Below are positions 45,484 to 56,886 of a stretch of 64,000 bases of DNA, piece after piece. The first letter of the stretch is position 1. Every line of letters begins with the position of its first letter. The notes beneath the pieces were generated by a model that worked only from the letters and a program-made list of their open reading frames with translations, ran no database searches and had not been told where the DNA came from. The translations under genes and the position numbers were made by a program. Source of the stretch: Rhypophila decipiens (taxonomy: Eukaryota > Ascomycota > Sordariomycetes > Sordariales > Naviculisporaceae); the NCBI GenBank assembly GCA_033297075.1, contig MU858053.1:310001-374000 (forward strand), given 5' to 3'.

Positions 45484-47010
45484 CACGTATGATCGATGCG
45501 AGTAATACGAGATTCGCTGCACGACGGGTTGGCCGGTTCGAAATATGACGACCTGGTTTACTGGAGATGCGGGGCCAAAAAGGGTAGATTCGGCAAGCGC
45601 TGACAATCTGATCGATACTTATGAGGAGGTTCGAGAAAGCCCGGGGAGAAGAGTTGCAAAGAAACGAAATATGAGTAAAGACCGCCCTGCAGTTTTCAGT
45701 TTGCGATTATTGTTTGACTGCTGCGGCAGAGGGTGGAGAGTTGGACGAGGCTAAAGCAGGTGAATGACCTGGGCGCATTCCCAGCCTTGGTGACTCGTTC
45801 GTCCCAAAACAGTGGACAAGTTCAAAGGGGGCAGACAATCAGAGAGGTCAGGGCCCTCCGTGGTCCTAAAACTCGACGCCCCAAGTGAAAGGCAGCCCCC
45901 AAGGCAGAAACTTGGGACCAAAGAGGGATGAATTCTAGTGAGAATCTCTAGAAGGGGCTGAGAGGCTAGAGCATGAGACCACGAGCTGAGGAGAATGAAA
46001 AGTGTCAACTGAATAACCGTAGCCAAGTTGGCACGTTGGGAAAGGATGACATCCAGCTTGTCGCGTGGGTGGTGGAGCGCAACGCTGTCCACGCTGTCGT
46101 AAAGAGAACATACACTACAGTAGCGTCCGTGGCTGGCTCCATGCACTGATGCAGTGATGCAGAGCGCAGCCGCCAGCTCGGTATGCCCCGAGTGGACCCC
46201 CTCCCCCCCTGTCACTGGTACGTACATATGCCCCGCCCGGTCTTGGTGCAAGGAATCTCCGACACGCCTTCCACCGTTCCACAAAGTGACCCAGGTTTCG
46301 CAGCGCTTCTATCAAAGGAGCATCTTCCACTTGCTGTGAGTCCACTGCGTAGAAGAAAAGGAGTCAAAGGACGATTGACAACGGGATTGGATGGTACCTG
46401 GATGAGCTGCAGCCTTTCACCAACAAGTTCTTGGACGTTCCTTACACTTCGTGACTCTGGTACTGGTCGCATCGCCTCAGCCTCAGGGAACCGCCCGGTT
46501 ATCAGGCTTCTAACCTCTGCTCTGGCAAGGTTCCTGGCGCCCAGGCATGGTGGCCTATCGCATGGCCATCTTTTGAGATGGATGGGCCGCGTGTGTTGCA
46601 CATGCGCCCTCCATCTCACCCTCATGTTTTGCATCCAAATGCACAGCGAGATCACGCATCATATCTGTACTTCCCTGCGTCCAAGTGTTTGAAACATTGA
46701 AACAAACCCATAATTAGTCCATAGCGGTACATGCAATAACCCGTTGAACAATGTCAATCTTGATTTCTGTTTTCCTTTCTTGTGACCAACAGGCCACAAA
46801 AACGAGCCCAACAATACGAGACTCCAATGATTATACAGAGAAGAGATACACCTTCTGATAATTATTCAAAACCCGGATAACACAAACAGGCTTTTCATAA
46901 TAGGCAAATCAACCGCTGCATCCAGCCATAATCCCTCATACTGAACAGAGGACCGCCAACGCAGAATATTGCTACAATAATAATACACACAACCTATATC
47001 AGCACAATCT
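45484..47010. other. Intergenic, PTP upstream and FMP25 3' region
   Basis: Minus-strand open stretches at 45751-46284 and 46212-46655 start at GTG-type codons and have no motif. No gene is called. Pyrimidine or purine bias is weak. Confidence 0.4.
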
Positions 47011-48717
47011 TTATACCGCCGAGTATACTGCTGTGGTGAACCGCCCACATTCCACCCGCTGCTCGACATTAACTTTTCGCCCGCCTCCACCCTCGCCGAG
47101 ACGCACTGTTGTCTTTGGCGTGACCTGGAATCGTTGCGGCCCGCCCCGTCCAACTGTGCCGACATCACGAACGCCATCCAGCGGCGCAATGTACGCCGGG
47201 GCGTTGATGTTATTCCGTTTGCCGGTGCCCAGTTGATACGATTCGTTTCCTCCCCACAAAAGGGCGTCCTCACCATAGCCAGCGTAAGCCTGCGAGGGTG
47301 ATGCTGAAGTAGTGTTGTTCAGAACAGCACAAGCATGTGTAGTTCCGGCTGTGATGTAAGCCAGCCGGATCGGAGACACGCTATTAGTGGTCTCGTCAAA
47401 TTCGAAAAGATCGGATAGGGCCTTGATTTTGGTAGGAGCGGTGGACGAGTGTGTCCACTTGCCGGTTCCTAGACTGCCATAGATGCCTTCGCCGCAGGCC
47501 CAAGTCTCGGCGACGAGCTTACCAGGAGACCGAGCCGGCACCAGTGCCTGGCCGGGTTCTGGGGTCGGCTGGGCTCCTTCGGTGGTGAAAAAGCTATTGA
47601 GCCCTCCAGCAGCGATAGATGTCACCTTTCGCAGGACCCGCGACCCGCCCGGGAGCTTTTCCACGGGGAGTGGCGAGGGAGTGTCGATAATTGGCTTCGA
47701 AGGGTCCATTGGTAGGCCAAGCTGGCCACTCGAATTGTCACCGAAGGAATAAGCGTTTCCGTCAGTGTCCAAAGCGAGGGAGTGGAAGTCGCCTGTAGCG
47801 ATGGCTTTGATCGGGGACTTGCTGAGAGCCGTGATTTCGTGCGGCTGGTCGTAGGGCCCCTCCGGGCGGGTCCTCCACGTCAGATTATGTATCCCCAGTT
47901 GTCCCCTCGATGGGAACTCTTCTGAGCTCGAGGCCGCAGCAAAGACACGACCGTTTGAGGTCAACATAAGGCAGTGATCTAAGCCACTGCTTACGTCAAC
48001 AATCTTCTCCCTCCACCCTAGGTTCCTTGGTTTGAGAGTGCGGTAGTTCTGCCCAGCCACCTGCTGGTCGGACGCAGCAACAGGAACAGAGTAGACGGAC
48101 CCGTCGGATGAAAGAGCAATGATACGATCTCGAGAGATGGCAACCTTGGCGACATTCTTCCCCTTCAATGTCACCGTCGGCGAGCTCTCGGTCTTGGAAA
48201 ATGCACTTCCCCACTGTACCAGATCTCCCTTCTCGGTGACAGCAACGCCAAAATTGCGATCAAGTTTAAGGTCACGCAGAACCTGCCCGTCAAAGTAGGG
48301 GATCCGCCTTGGGGTCTTGATCACGGCATCGCTAGAGTCGGGGGCAACAACTTTGCCAGCATTGGAACCCCATGCATAGACTCCAGGATGCTCCAGAGTG
48401 TTCTGGAGCTGCTCTTGTTGGGGGCTTGCAGAATCTCGTCTACTTCCTTTCGGGCGTGTTGTCTTCCGCGGCTCCTCGAAGACGATCTCAGCCTTCTCGA
48501 TTTTGGGGGCTTGGTCCTTGGGAAAGAGAATGGGATAGGCCACCACGGCACCTCCGGAAAGGGCGCCGACGCCAACCAATCCCAGTATGAGGTTTCTATA
48601 GCTGCCACCACTTGGATTGGTGCTCGCGTGACGCACCCATGGGATGCTGGTCACTCCGCGAAGCCGATGAGGGTGGACCGGGCGGAGTGCGTTTCTGAGG
48701 ATCACCGGGGTCACCAT
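47011..48717 (-). CDS. fmp25: FMP25-like mitochondrial RCC1-repeat protein
   Basis: Single-exon gene of 568 residues. In yeast the related Fmp25 is a mitochondrial inner-membrane protein needed for assembly of the cytochrome bc1 complex; function here is by family. The N terminus MVTPVILRNALRPVHPHRLRG is Arg-rich and free of acids, as in import presequences. A single membrane segment follows (LILGLVGVGALSGGAVVAYPILF, about 44-66). The rest shows RCC1-type propeller blades: VYAWGSNAGKVV, GDLVQWGSAF, DVSSGLDHCLMLTSNGRVFAA, AIATGDFHSLALDTDGNAYSFGDNSSGQLGL, TWACGEGIYGSLGTG and LLWGGNESYQLGTG. The ATG at 48717 is preferred because the frame upstream starts only at TTG. It is divergent from COG3, 529 bp away. 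Confidence 0.88.
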   Translation of the reverse strand: MVTPVILRNALRPVHPHRLRGVTSIPWVRHASTNPSGGSYRNLILGLVGVGALSGGAVVAYPILFPKDQAPKIEKAEIVFEEPRKTTRPKGSRRDSASPQQEQLQNTLEHPGVYAWGSNAGKVVAPDSSDAVIKTPRRIPYFDGQVLRDLKLDRNFGVAVTEKGDLVQWGSAFSKTESSPTVTLKGKNVAKVAISRDRIIALSSDGSVYSVPVAASDQQVAGQNYRTLKPRNLGWREKIVDVSSGLDHCLMLTSNGRVFAAASSSEEFPSRGQLGIHNLTWRTRPEGPYDQPHEITALSKSPIKAIATGDFHSLALDTDGNAYSFGDNSSGQLGLPMDPSKPIIDTPSPLPVEKLPGGSRVLRKVTSIAAGGLNSFFTTEGAQPTPEPGQALVPARSPGKLVAETWACGEGIYGSLGTGKWTHSSTAPTKIKALSDLFEFDETTNSVSPIRLAYITAGTTHACAVLNNTTSASPSQAYAGYGEDALLWGGNESYQLGTGKRNNINAPAYIAPLDGVRDVGTVGRGGPQRFQVTPKTTVRLGEGGGGRKVNVEQRVECGRFTTAVYSAV

Positions 48718-49246
48718 TGTCTTGTCTGTTGCTGCGGGACAAATGTTGGTGTTAATAGGTGACGAGTGGCGTCTTGTTGGATTCAATTATAGAAACTCTG
48801 ATGGTCGGACGAGAACTCAGTCCCTATTTCTTGAGTGGCGATGCATGCGATGTCACGGTCATGTCATTGCTGCTTGACCTGCGATCTGGGGTTGAGCCGT
48901 GAACTTTCAGCCTCATAGCGATCGGCAGTTATAAATCGAGCTGGACCTTACGGGTAGGTACCGAGCTGGTGGGTTCCAAGGTGGATTCCCGGTCCGTGCG
49001 CGAGATATCAAGTCATACCCGTAATACAAACAATACCATCCGTGTTCTGCAGCAGTTAAGCTCGGTATTACAGGGCGGATCGTACACGTAATGACCCAAG
49101 CAGTACATGCACAAGGGTAACGGCGGTACCCTAACGGACACCTAAGATTGAACCAAGCGCCCAACGTTCGTCGTGCTTCCCCTTTGAGCGTCGCGGACAC
49201 GCAGAACGCCAACACACCACCTCAGAGCCGCCTCTGTCGGGTAAAA
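48718..49246. promoter_or_regulatory. Shared upstream region of FMP25 and COG3
   Basis: 529 bp between divergent starts. No specific binding motif identified. Confidence 0.45.
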
Positions 49247-51808
49247 ATGTTCGAGGACTCATGGTACAGCATTGTTCCCGACATTCAGCAGCGTCGAGGG
49301 ACAGGGAGCGCCAATTCCCAAAGTGCCGGCCCCGGCCATCGAAGGAGGGCATCGCTCCTCCAACAGCCAAATGTTAGTATTACATCCCGTACCCGGCTTG
49401 CCATGGCGTTTCTTGCAAGATATACTGATGTGTTTTGTTTCCTTCTTAGGACACATCTGATAATGGCGGCCGTGGGAACCAGCTGTCTGCGCTTTACGAG
49501 AATCGTGAAGACACCGCCTCACCTCCTTCCCCGACTTTGATCCCGAGGGCACATTCCTGGTCTGATTTGGCGGGTATTGCGAACGCCCGGCCTACCAAAA
49601 ATCCCATCTCCACACAGCACCCAAGGAATCACAATGTACACTTCCAGCTAGACGCCCTAACGCTCTGCCCGTCAGAAACCGTTGACTGGGCTATGGGGAA
49701 GGACGAAATTGAGGGCGAGGCCACGACCGATGATCTTCTACAGGCAAGCTTGCAGGAGTATTCCCTGTACCATGGTCAGCTTGAGATGACGGAAAGGCAT
49801 CTAGGAACTCTTGTCGAGGATGCCGACAGTGCTCTGAGGATTCTCGAGTCCCTCTGCAAGTCGTTCCGCACCGTCGAAGAGCAGACTACGTCGTTCCGGT
49901 CCCAGTGCGATGATCTTCTGACGGAGCAAAAGAGGCTCGAGGTCCTTGCTGAAGAGGTCGGCACCGATCTGCACTATTATGCATACCTTGACAACGTTTT
50001 AAGGCGTCTCAATGCCCCAGGTGCAGGGAGACTTGTTGACGATGAAGCATTTGGAGAGGTGTTGACCAGCTTGGACTCGTGTATCGCCTTTATGACCAAA
50101 AATGTCTGTCTTTTTCCACCCACCACTCTTTCTCCCTTTCCGAGTGCTAATATTTTTCAGAATCATTATCGAGATGCCGAGTCTTATCTAGCACGGTACC
50201 AGTCTCTGTTGACCAAAGCCCTGCATCTTTTAGAGGTCGGCTTCACAAATAGGTTAGAGAAAGTCTCTGGCGAGGTATCTCGGCAGATTGCGTCGACTCA
50301 GTCAGAGTCAGCCCGCCACGCCCTTGCTTACGGGCGGTTTGAAGAGATCCTCATGGAGTCCTACTCCCTGATACCAAACATCCAGACAGTAGTTTTGAGT
50401 GCTTATGATCAGTATGGTCAAGCCAAGACCGGGCTTAATTCTGACATCTATTCAAACACGGCAAATAACCTGTTCCATGCCTACTGGGCAGTCAGAGACC
50501 GTGATCTTAAGCCCATCGTCCAACACGAACTTGACGCGTTCAAACAGGAGGCAAAAGACGTGTCGGTAGAGACTGCAGCCAGGACTTTCATCAAGCAGTG
50601 CTTTGAGCGGTCGTACAATGAGGCCACCCTTTTCCAGAAACTCTTCTCGATAGAACCGCACTACTCGACTGATTCCAAGTCTGCATTTACAGCGCTCAGA
50701 TCTAGCAGCAGGTCCCTCGTCACGGGGACCAACATTACGCCCATCGCTACAGCTCTCCAACCGGTGCTAGGGACAAGGGATCTGAAAACAATATGTCTTG
50801 TCGTCGGCTGGGTCACCAGCGAATACCTGCTCCTCGAATATGACGAAGACGAGACCCCGTTCGCAGCTCATTGCCGGGGCCTCGCATCTAGACTCCTAGT
50901 CGAGCATCTATGGACTTTTACGGATGCTTTCTTCGAAGCAGAAATAGCCAGGTCAATAGCAAAGGCTGCCATCACTCCAGAGTCACTGAAGATTGGCCCG
51001 ATGACAAACAACGAATCGACGTCAAATGCGTTTCCACCAGTCAAGAAGGCTGTCGAACTTCTTGGCATGTTTGATCAGTCCATGCCAAAGGAAAGATGTG
51101 TAAGTCTCCCCTTTTGATCGTATTGTGAGCTTGATCTAATGAAATCGTTCCTGGTCACAGCAGCGAAATAGTCCTGTTGTCTTCAAGATCGTCAACGAGT
51201 CCATTGCAGGCCTGCAGCGGGCTGAGGCACGGATCAAATCCAGCAAGATTGGAACAGATGCAGACCTTTTTATGATCAAGAACCTCCTAATTCTCAAGAA
51301 TGAGCTGATGTCTCTCGAAATCGGCGACGTACGCAGCAGCCAAGCGCCGGGAATGGGCCTGGAACACTTTGGGCAAATATGGGAGACAATCAGCAGCAAC
51401 AATCCGTTAAACATTGTCGGAAATATTTTGACGAGCTTCAGTTCCTACATCCCGGGGTCGTCATATTGGTCTCGCGGGAACGGGAACGTGGCCTCAGCAC
51501 CGCCAGTGAGCTCGCAGAACATCACGCAACACGATGCCGGCGAGCAGCTTGATAATCTGCTGCGTCAGAGTATTTATGCATTTACACGGCGGTGGGCAAC
51601 CACTATCAACGAGGCTCTAGCCAAAAACAAGCTAGGCGGGAAGAACATAGCCAAGATCGAGAGAGATTTGGATGAGATGCTCGACCGGGCATTCACCAAC
51701 CAGCCCGAAGTAGTGGCGAAGTTGAAAGAGGCCATTCAGATCGATGCGTCGGCACAAAATGAAGCGGCCAGAGAAGCCAAATTAGGCAGCCGGGCCACCA
51801 AGCCATAG
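49247..51808 (+). CDS. cog3: Conserved oligomeric Golgi complex subunit 3 (COG3/Sec34)
   Basis: Exons 49247-49372, 49450-50103, 50161-51099 and 51161-51808 give 788 residues. COG3 belongs to lobe A of the eight-subunit COG complex, which tethers retrograde vesicles at the Golgi and keeps glycosylation enzymes in place. The early helical bundle includes LLTEQKRLEVLAEEVGTDLHYYAYLDNVLRRLNAPG, the classic Sec34 block, then LDSCIAFMTKN and YRDAESYLARYQSLLTKALHLL. The middle (AYDQYGQAKTGL, YNEATLFQKLFSI) and C-terminal helices fit the CATCHR-type fold. The last intron ends CAGCAG, a tandem acceptor, so one Gln may be optional. The second intron (57 bp, GTCTGT donor) keeps frame even if retained, but the family block joins better when it is removed. 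Confidence 0.93.
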
Positions 51809-52354
51809 GGTGGACGGGAGTATTGTGTAGTGTTGTTGAATCAAAAAATTCCAGCAAAGAGAGTGTCTTTTGATTCTTTGTCTTGCAGTGTATATGCGAT
51901 ACCAAATATTCTGGTAGTTTACATCCAGGTGTACCATTGTTAGGAAAAGGTGCCCACACCGCTGGGAGGATCCTGGGCAGCGATAAGTCAATTGCACTGT
52001 CCAATGGCGCAATTTCAGGGGTCCTGTCAAAGACGAAACCGACATCGGCATCCCGGTACCTCTCATTTCACAATCCATTCGGTATAACGCAGTTGCGCAT
52101 GCCCGTGCAACAACCCATACATAAACCATATAACGGCAAAAATTACACCCGAGATTGACTCTTGACCTTTGTCTCATCCCGCCTTCATCTCCAAGAGCCA
52201 CTGCAAAGAGGTTAACCGAAGCGACAGCGGGGGCGGGGCAGGTTCGGCAGCGACAGCCGCAACGGTCAACGGAGCTAGGGCCGAGGGTTCCCAAAATTTC
52301 GTGGCAGAGAACCCGAGAAAGGCACACGGACAACAGGAAGGAATATCCAGAACA
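51809..52354. other. Intergenic, COG3 to mitochondrial carrier
   Basis: 546 bp that includes the COG3 3' end and the carrier leader. The frame of the carrier is open upstream of its ATG back to about 52169, but only from a TTG. Confidence 0.4.
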
Positions 52355-53373
52355 ATGGCGGAATCAGCTTCTCTTGACGTCGAGGCCCAAAGTGGCGGTG
52401 CCGCACAAACGGCGAAAGATCTGTTCTCTGGCGCAGCCGGCGGTATCGCTCAGGTCTTGATCGGTAACACACTTGGCCCTCTCTTCATCATATCACTTTC
52501 TCGAAACTGACATATGACAATCATCATTCAGGCCAACCCTTCGACATAGTAAAAGTCCGCCTCCAAACCTCAGAAGCCTACTCCTCGGCCCTCTCCGCCG
52601 CCACCTCAATCTATAAAAACGAAGGCCCCCTAGCCTTCTACAAAGGCACTTTGACCCCCCTCCTCGGAATCGGCGCCTGCGTCTCCATCCAGTTCGGCGC
52701 ATTCCACTCAGCCCGCCGCTTCCTCGAACAACGGAAAGCCGATGCCTCACCCCCCGGCGGCAAAAAATTCATCCCCGGCGTGCACACCCTCTCCTACGGC
52801 GAGTACTACCTAGCCGGCGCATTCGCAGGCATATCCAACACGATCCTCTCCAGTCCCATCGAGCACGTGCGCATCCGTCTCCAAACCCAACCCCACGGCG
52901 CAGCCAACCGCTTGTACACGGGACCATGGGACTGCGTGCGCAAGCTCTCCTCCCAGGGCGGCGGCGTCCTTCCCGGGTTATACCGCGGCACGTCGGTTAC
53001 TCTCCTCCGCGAGGCACAGGCCTACGGCGTCTGGTTCTTGTCGTTTGAGTGGCTCATGAACGCCGACGCAGCCCGCAACAAGATTGCCAGAAAAGAAATC
53101 CCGTCTTATAAAGTCGCGCTGTATGGTGGGTTGGCCGGGGAGGCGCTCTGGCTGGCTAGTTACCCGTTTGATGTGGTCAAGAGCAAGATGCAGACTGATG
53201 GGTTCCAGCAGCAACAGAGGTACAAGAGTATGAGGGATTGCTTTGGTCAGACGTTTAGAGCGGAGGGGATGAGGGGGTTCTGGAAGGGGATTGGGCCGAC
53301 GCTGTTGAGGGCTATGCCTGTTAGTGCGGGCACTTTTGCTGTTGTTGAGATGACTATGCGGGCTATCAACTGA
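52355..53373 (+). CDS. Mitochondrial carrier of the YMC1/YMC2 type
   Basis: Exons 52355-52463 and 52532-53373 give 316 residues. It is a six-helix solute carrier of the mitochondrial inner membrane; the closest type I recall is yeast Ymc1/Ymc2 (amino-acid or organic-acid transport), and the substrate is not certain. The three carrier signature copies are clear: PFDIVKVRLQT, PIEHVRIRLQT and PFDVVKSKMQT. Other YMC-type blocks are KDLFSGAAGGIAQVLIGQPFD, FYKGTLTPLLGIGACVSIQFG and FWKGIGPTLLRAMPVSAGTFAVVE. The carnitine/acylcarnitine carrier is related and is the main alternative. The single intron splits the first signature region (ATC G|GC CAA). The gene ends 440 bp from convergent TIP20. Confidence 0.92.
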
Positions 53374-53810
53374 GCCGACCGAGGTATGAATATTCACGTT
53401 GTTGAGACTGTTGGACCAGTCGAGTTTGGGGAGGGCGGCACAGGCAAGGATTTGACAGTTTCCATCGAGGACCGGTATTCGCTTCGTGAAATTGACAACG
53501 AAAGCTTGACTGTTGCGGCGTTGACGGGGGAAGGGAACAGAGTAACGGTGTTGGTGAAATAAAGCCGAATAGGTGCAGGCCTTGCCATGTCAGCGATAGA
53601 CAGCAAAAGGGCAACCGAAACGACCAATCTGGGAAACCGATTTCAATACTCTCCTATAATCGGTACGGGATAAGCAATCTGGCCGGATGGTAGCAAGCAA
53701 GCCTGGAGTTTTGATTTCCTCAAAAGACTTTTCTCTATCCGAGAGTGGCGTTGCGTATATATTCAAGGATTTCAACATTGTATCTATCTATACCTATCTG
53801 CCTATTTTTC
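53374..53810. other. Intergenic, between convergent carrier and TIP20 genes
   Basis: 437 bp with two 3' ends. Nothing else seen. Confidence 0.4.
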
Positions 53811-56429
53811 TCATTCAGCATTCTCAACCCTCCGCTGCAGAATCTGCCTAGCATTAGCGGGCGTCAAGGCATGTATACTCAACTCATCCAGCACCATCTT
53901 CGCCTGACTATTATCGAGAAATACTCGATCCGTCGCAATCTTCAGGTCCATATTCTCAGTCTTGATGTTATTGGGCTCGCCTTCCTGCTGGTCAGCCGCC
54001 GACCCGGAATGCTGGTCCAAAGGCAATGGAAGGTTAAGCAGAGTGAGGGCTTCCCCTAGAGTGCCAAGCGAGCTCGATACGCCGGGCACGTAGCCGTCCA
54101 CCAGGGCCGAGATGGCATGCACGTCGTTGGCGAACTGCTGCGCACCAGCGGCCGCGAACTTGTGGCTCATGAGGACATCTGACCAGAGCAGATTCGATAA
54201 TTTGTCTAGGGCGTCGCGCCATACCCGACGGAGAGCGGCGGTTCCTAGGGCTTTGGAGAGGAATTCTAGGTCCCGTTTGCATATCTTTGTCGGGGGAGTT
54301 AGTAAATCTTCGTTTTTGTCCAAGAGAGAAAGAATGGAGTGGGTTTTGGTAAACTTGGGCTTACTCTTAACGGTTCATCTAGTTCGGGTGTGATGACCCC
54401 TTCGTATCCATCTGGATTGTTTTTTTGTTAGATATCTGGTATCCTTGCATGGAAGATAATTACTCACCCGCTGGCCCTTCATCCGAGATAGTAGCCCACC
54501 GCCGGACCAGGGTATATGGCCTAAAGGTCTTGCGGTGAGTCTCAATGAGGGCCTCTGAGAGGAATTCTTGGGCACGCTTCTTTCTCATGCTGTAGGCAGC
54601 AATCGTCTCGTCAAACAGAGCGCCGTCGTCTTCATCTGTGCCATTGGAGGAAGACGTGCGATCTTGATCCAGTGCGTCGCTCATCACGCCTGCGAGGTTG
54701 TTGTTGTTGTGATGTTCTGCCCTTGATTTGGGCCTTCCTTGCAGCTGGTCCCATAACGTGACGAAAAACTGGGGTCAAAGTATAAGCGACAGGTTTTGCT
54801 TCTCCTTTTAAAAAGAGAGAAAATAAAAAATATAGCAAGGAATGGGTTTCTTACCTCCTCATTGTTCCACTCCTTTAGAGCATTGGCAATGTGATCTGCA
54901 CTTCCATAGACTTTGCACAGCGTCTCAAGTGTCCCGGTGCCTTCCAGCGCAGCTAGCTGTTCCTTTGTGGCGCCGACAAATGCCCTACCAACAGTCGAGG
55001 TGATGCTGACGTAGGCCTCGAGAATGCCCCGGAGGTGATTGTGATATTCGTCCAGAATGGTGACTTGAATGTCGATGAGAAACTTCTTTTTGTGCGAGAT
55101 GCGTCTTACCCTCTCGTACTGGGCCGTGACAGACTTGAGCAAATCGACCACTCGAGTGGCAGCGTACGTGGGTTTGGTCTTTCCGCTGCCGGCAAAGTCG
55201 TAGTCTATGTTTCTGGCGTCCGGAGCAGCCATGATGGCGTGGTACCTGTCCAGCGCGAACTTCTTCTCGGCCTGCAGCCAGGTATCAAAATGCGCGTCGA
55301 GGACCTCCGAGGTCAGTCCGGACCATCCATTCTCGACGTCCCCGCCGTCGTAGTTGTATATGAACCTGATGTTCTCGTCGAAGACCATGAGCTGGCCCAT
55401 GAGACTACTAAGAAACGCCGGATCCTTGGTCGCTACGGTCATGGTAGCGGCAATCTTTTCTCTCATGACTGGGAGGAGCGCAGTAATCAAGGCGCAAACG
55501 GGGTCCATGTAAATCATTTTGTCGGAGACCTCGGTGTTGCTGAACTTTGCAGCGAGAATGGGGCCAAAGTTGACCCTGAAGAATGCCTCCCACTTCTCAA
55601 CCCGCTGCAGAAACCAGGGAAAACAGTGCGACACGATGCTCTGGGGGCTGCTGGTGGGCTTGTCGCTCATGAAATGGAAGCGGAACTCCTTGACGAAGAT
55701 CTGCACCATGACATCGATTGGCAGGAGGGTGACGATGTCCGTCGAGTAGAGAACCTCTGGAGCCTGGAGGTCCATGAGCTTCTCGAAACATTGCAGCCAT
55801 TCTCCATCGACTTCGGATTCCGGGTCGATGTCAGGCCAGCCCCGCTTCTTCAAAACAGCCTCCAGCTCCTTCCACATGGTCTGCTTCATGTCGTCCCATA
55901 GCCTTTTAGTGACGGCCTCGACATAGGCCACGAGATGCGCAGCCGCCTCGTCTGCAGCGCCCTGGAGCGTCCTGAGCCGGAGCGACAATTGCTTTAGGGT
56001 CGTGTATGGCTCAAGGGCCGCCTTTGGACTCTGAGGCAGATGAGACCGCGCAGCAGTGCACAAGGTCTGGACGTCCTGAAGGAGCAGCAGGTACCGCCAG
56101 GCCAGGTCGACCTTGTGGAGCTGCTTCATAGGTAGCTCCAAGCGGCGGATGGCCTCGTCTGGGGCATCCGAGGCTGCCACGATCTGGAGACGGACATCGA
56201 TGCTGTGCTGCAGGCGCTCAAACTCGTCAATCTTGCCGTTTAAAGCCGTTTGCTGCCCTCCGGCCAGCTGACGGGCCGCCTCTAGCTGTTTAGACGCATC
56301 ATCGAGCTGAGATTGGAGCTGGCTACGCTGAAACTCGACGCTGCTGATCAAGGTGTCCAGGTGCTCGAAATCGGTGGCTGACTGGAGTTTGTCGTCGAGG
56401 TAATCCTCGACTCGGATGTCGGGTTCCAT
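53811..56429 (-). CDS. TIP20/RINT-1 family vesicle tether (Dsl1 complex)
   Basis: Exons 56429-54855, 54768-54468, 54411-54365 and 54284-53811 give 798 residues. RINT-1/Tip20 is part of the Dsl1 (NRZ) complex at the ER that captures COPI vesicles returning from the Golgi. An N-terminal coiled coil (FEHLDTLISSVEFQRSQLQSQLDDASKQLEAAR, about 20-60) precedes the helical rods. The RINT1/TIP20 domain has HFMSDKPTSSPQ, SHCFPWFLQRVEKWEAFF, DYDFAGSGKTKPTYAATRVVDLLKSVTAQYERV and FLIDIQVTILDEYHNHLRG. The third exon is only 47 bases. The C-terminal region includes LSNLLWSDVLMSHKFAAAGAQQFANDVHAI and ends RRVENAE. It is divergent from MRX10, 457 bp away. Confidence 0.93.
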
Positions 56430-56886
56430 TTTGTCTCTTGAATGCCTGTCGACAAGTCCAGGTGTGGATATGTGTCTGAATTCAGGTCCGTTCTTAAGTT
56501 TCTTAAAACTGCCGAAGTGCTAGTTCAACACGTTGGTGTTCAAAGGTCTGGATACTTCAAGTTCACTCCGTCCTGTATGGATAGCAGGAATACGGGTGAC
56601 ATTGACAAGTGTACAGTACGTTTGGTGGAGCCCCGAACCCCTATGGCCCAAGCTTTTTCATCCCATCTTCCGACGTCATCTTGTGTAGCCTTTGCCTACG
56701 GAGTATCTGTTGCCGATTGATACCGATACGAAAAAAAAAAGAGACAACCGCAAATTTACTCGTGAGCAAACCCAGTACTCGACGAAGCTTCTCAAACGTT
56801 TTGACCTTAGGTTGGTGTTCAGAAGGAACAAGACCGCACATCCTCCGATGATATTCGGAATATCTAGTGGATTCAATGGCACTAAA
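56430..56886. promoter_or_regulatory. Shared upstream region of TIP20 and MRX10
   Basis: 457 bp between divergent starts. The MRX10 frame stays open upstream to 56692 and includes an in-frame ATG at about 56848, so a slightly longer N terminus is possible. Confidence 0.45.

Noticed and set aside
45535..45548. GGTTCGAAA string resembling a tRNA B box
   Set aside because: No matching A box, acceptor stem or cloverleaf could be drawn around it; it lies just upstream of the PTP gene.
46212..46655. 147-codon minus-strand frame between the PTP and FMP25 genes
   Set aside because: No ATG start, no motif, unbalanced composition.
55035..55901. 288-codon open frame on the plus strand inside TIP20
   Set aside because: Antisense shadow of a strongly supported coding exon; G/C-rich third positions of the real gene produce it.
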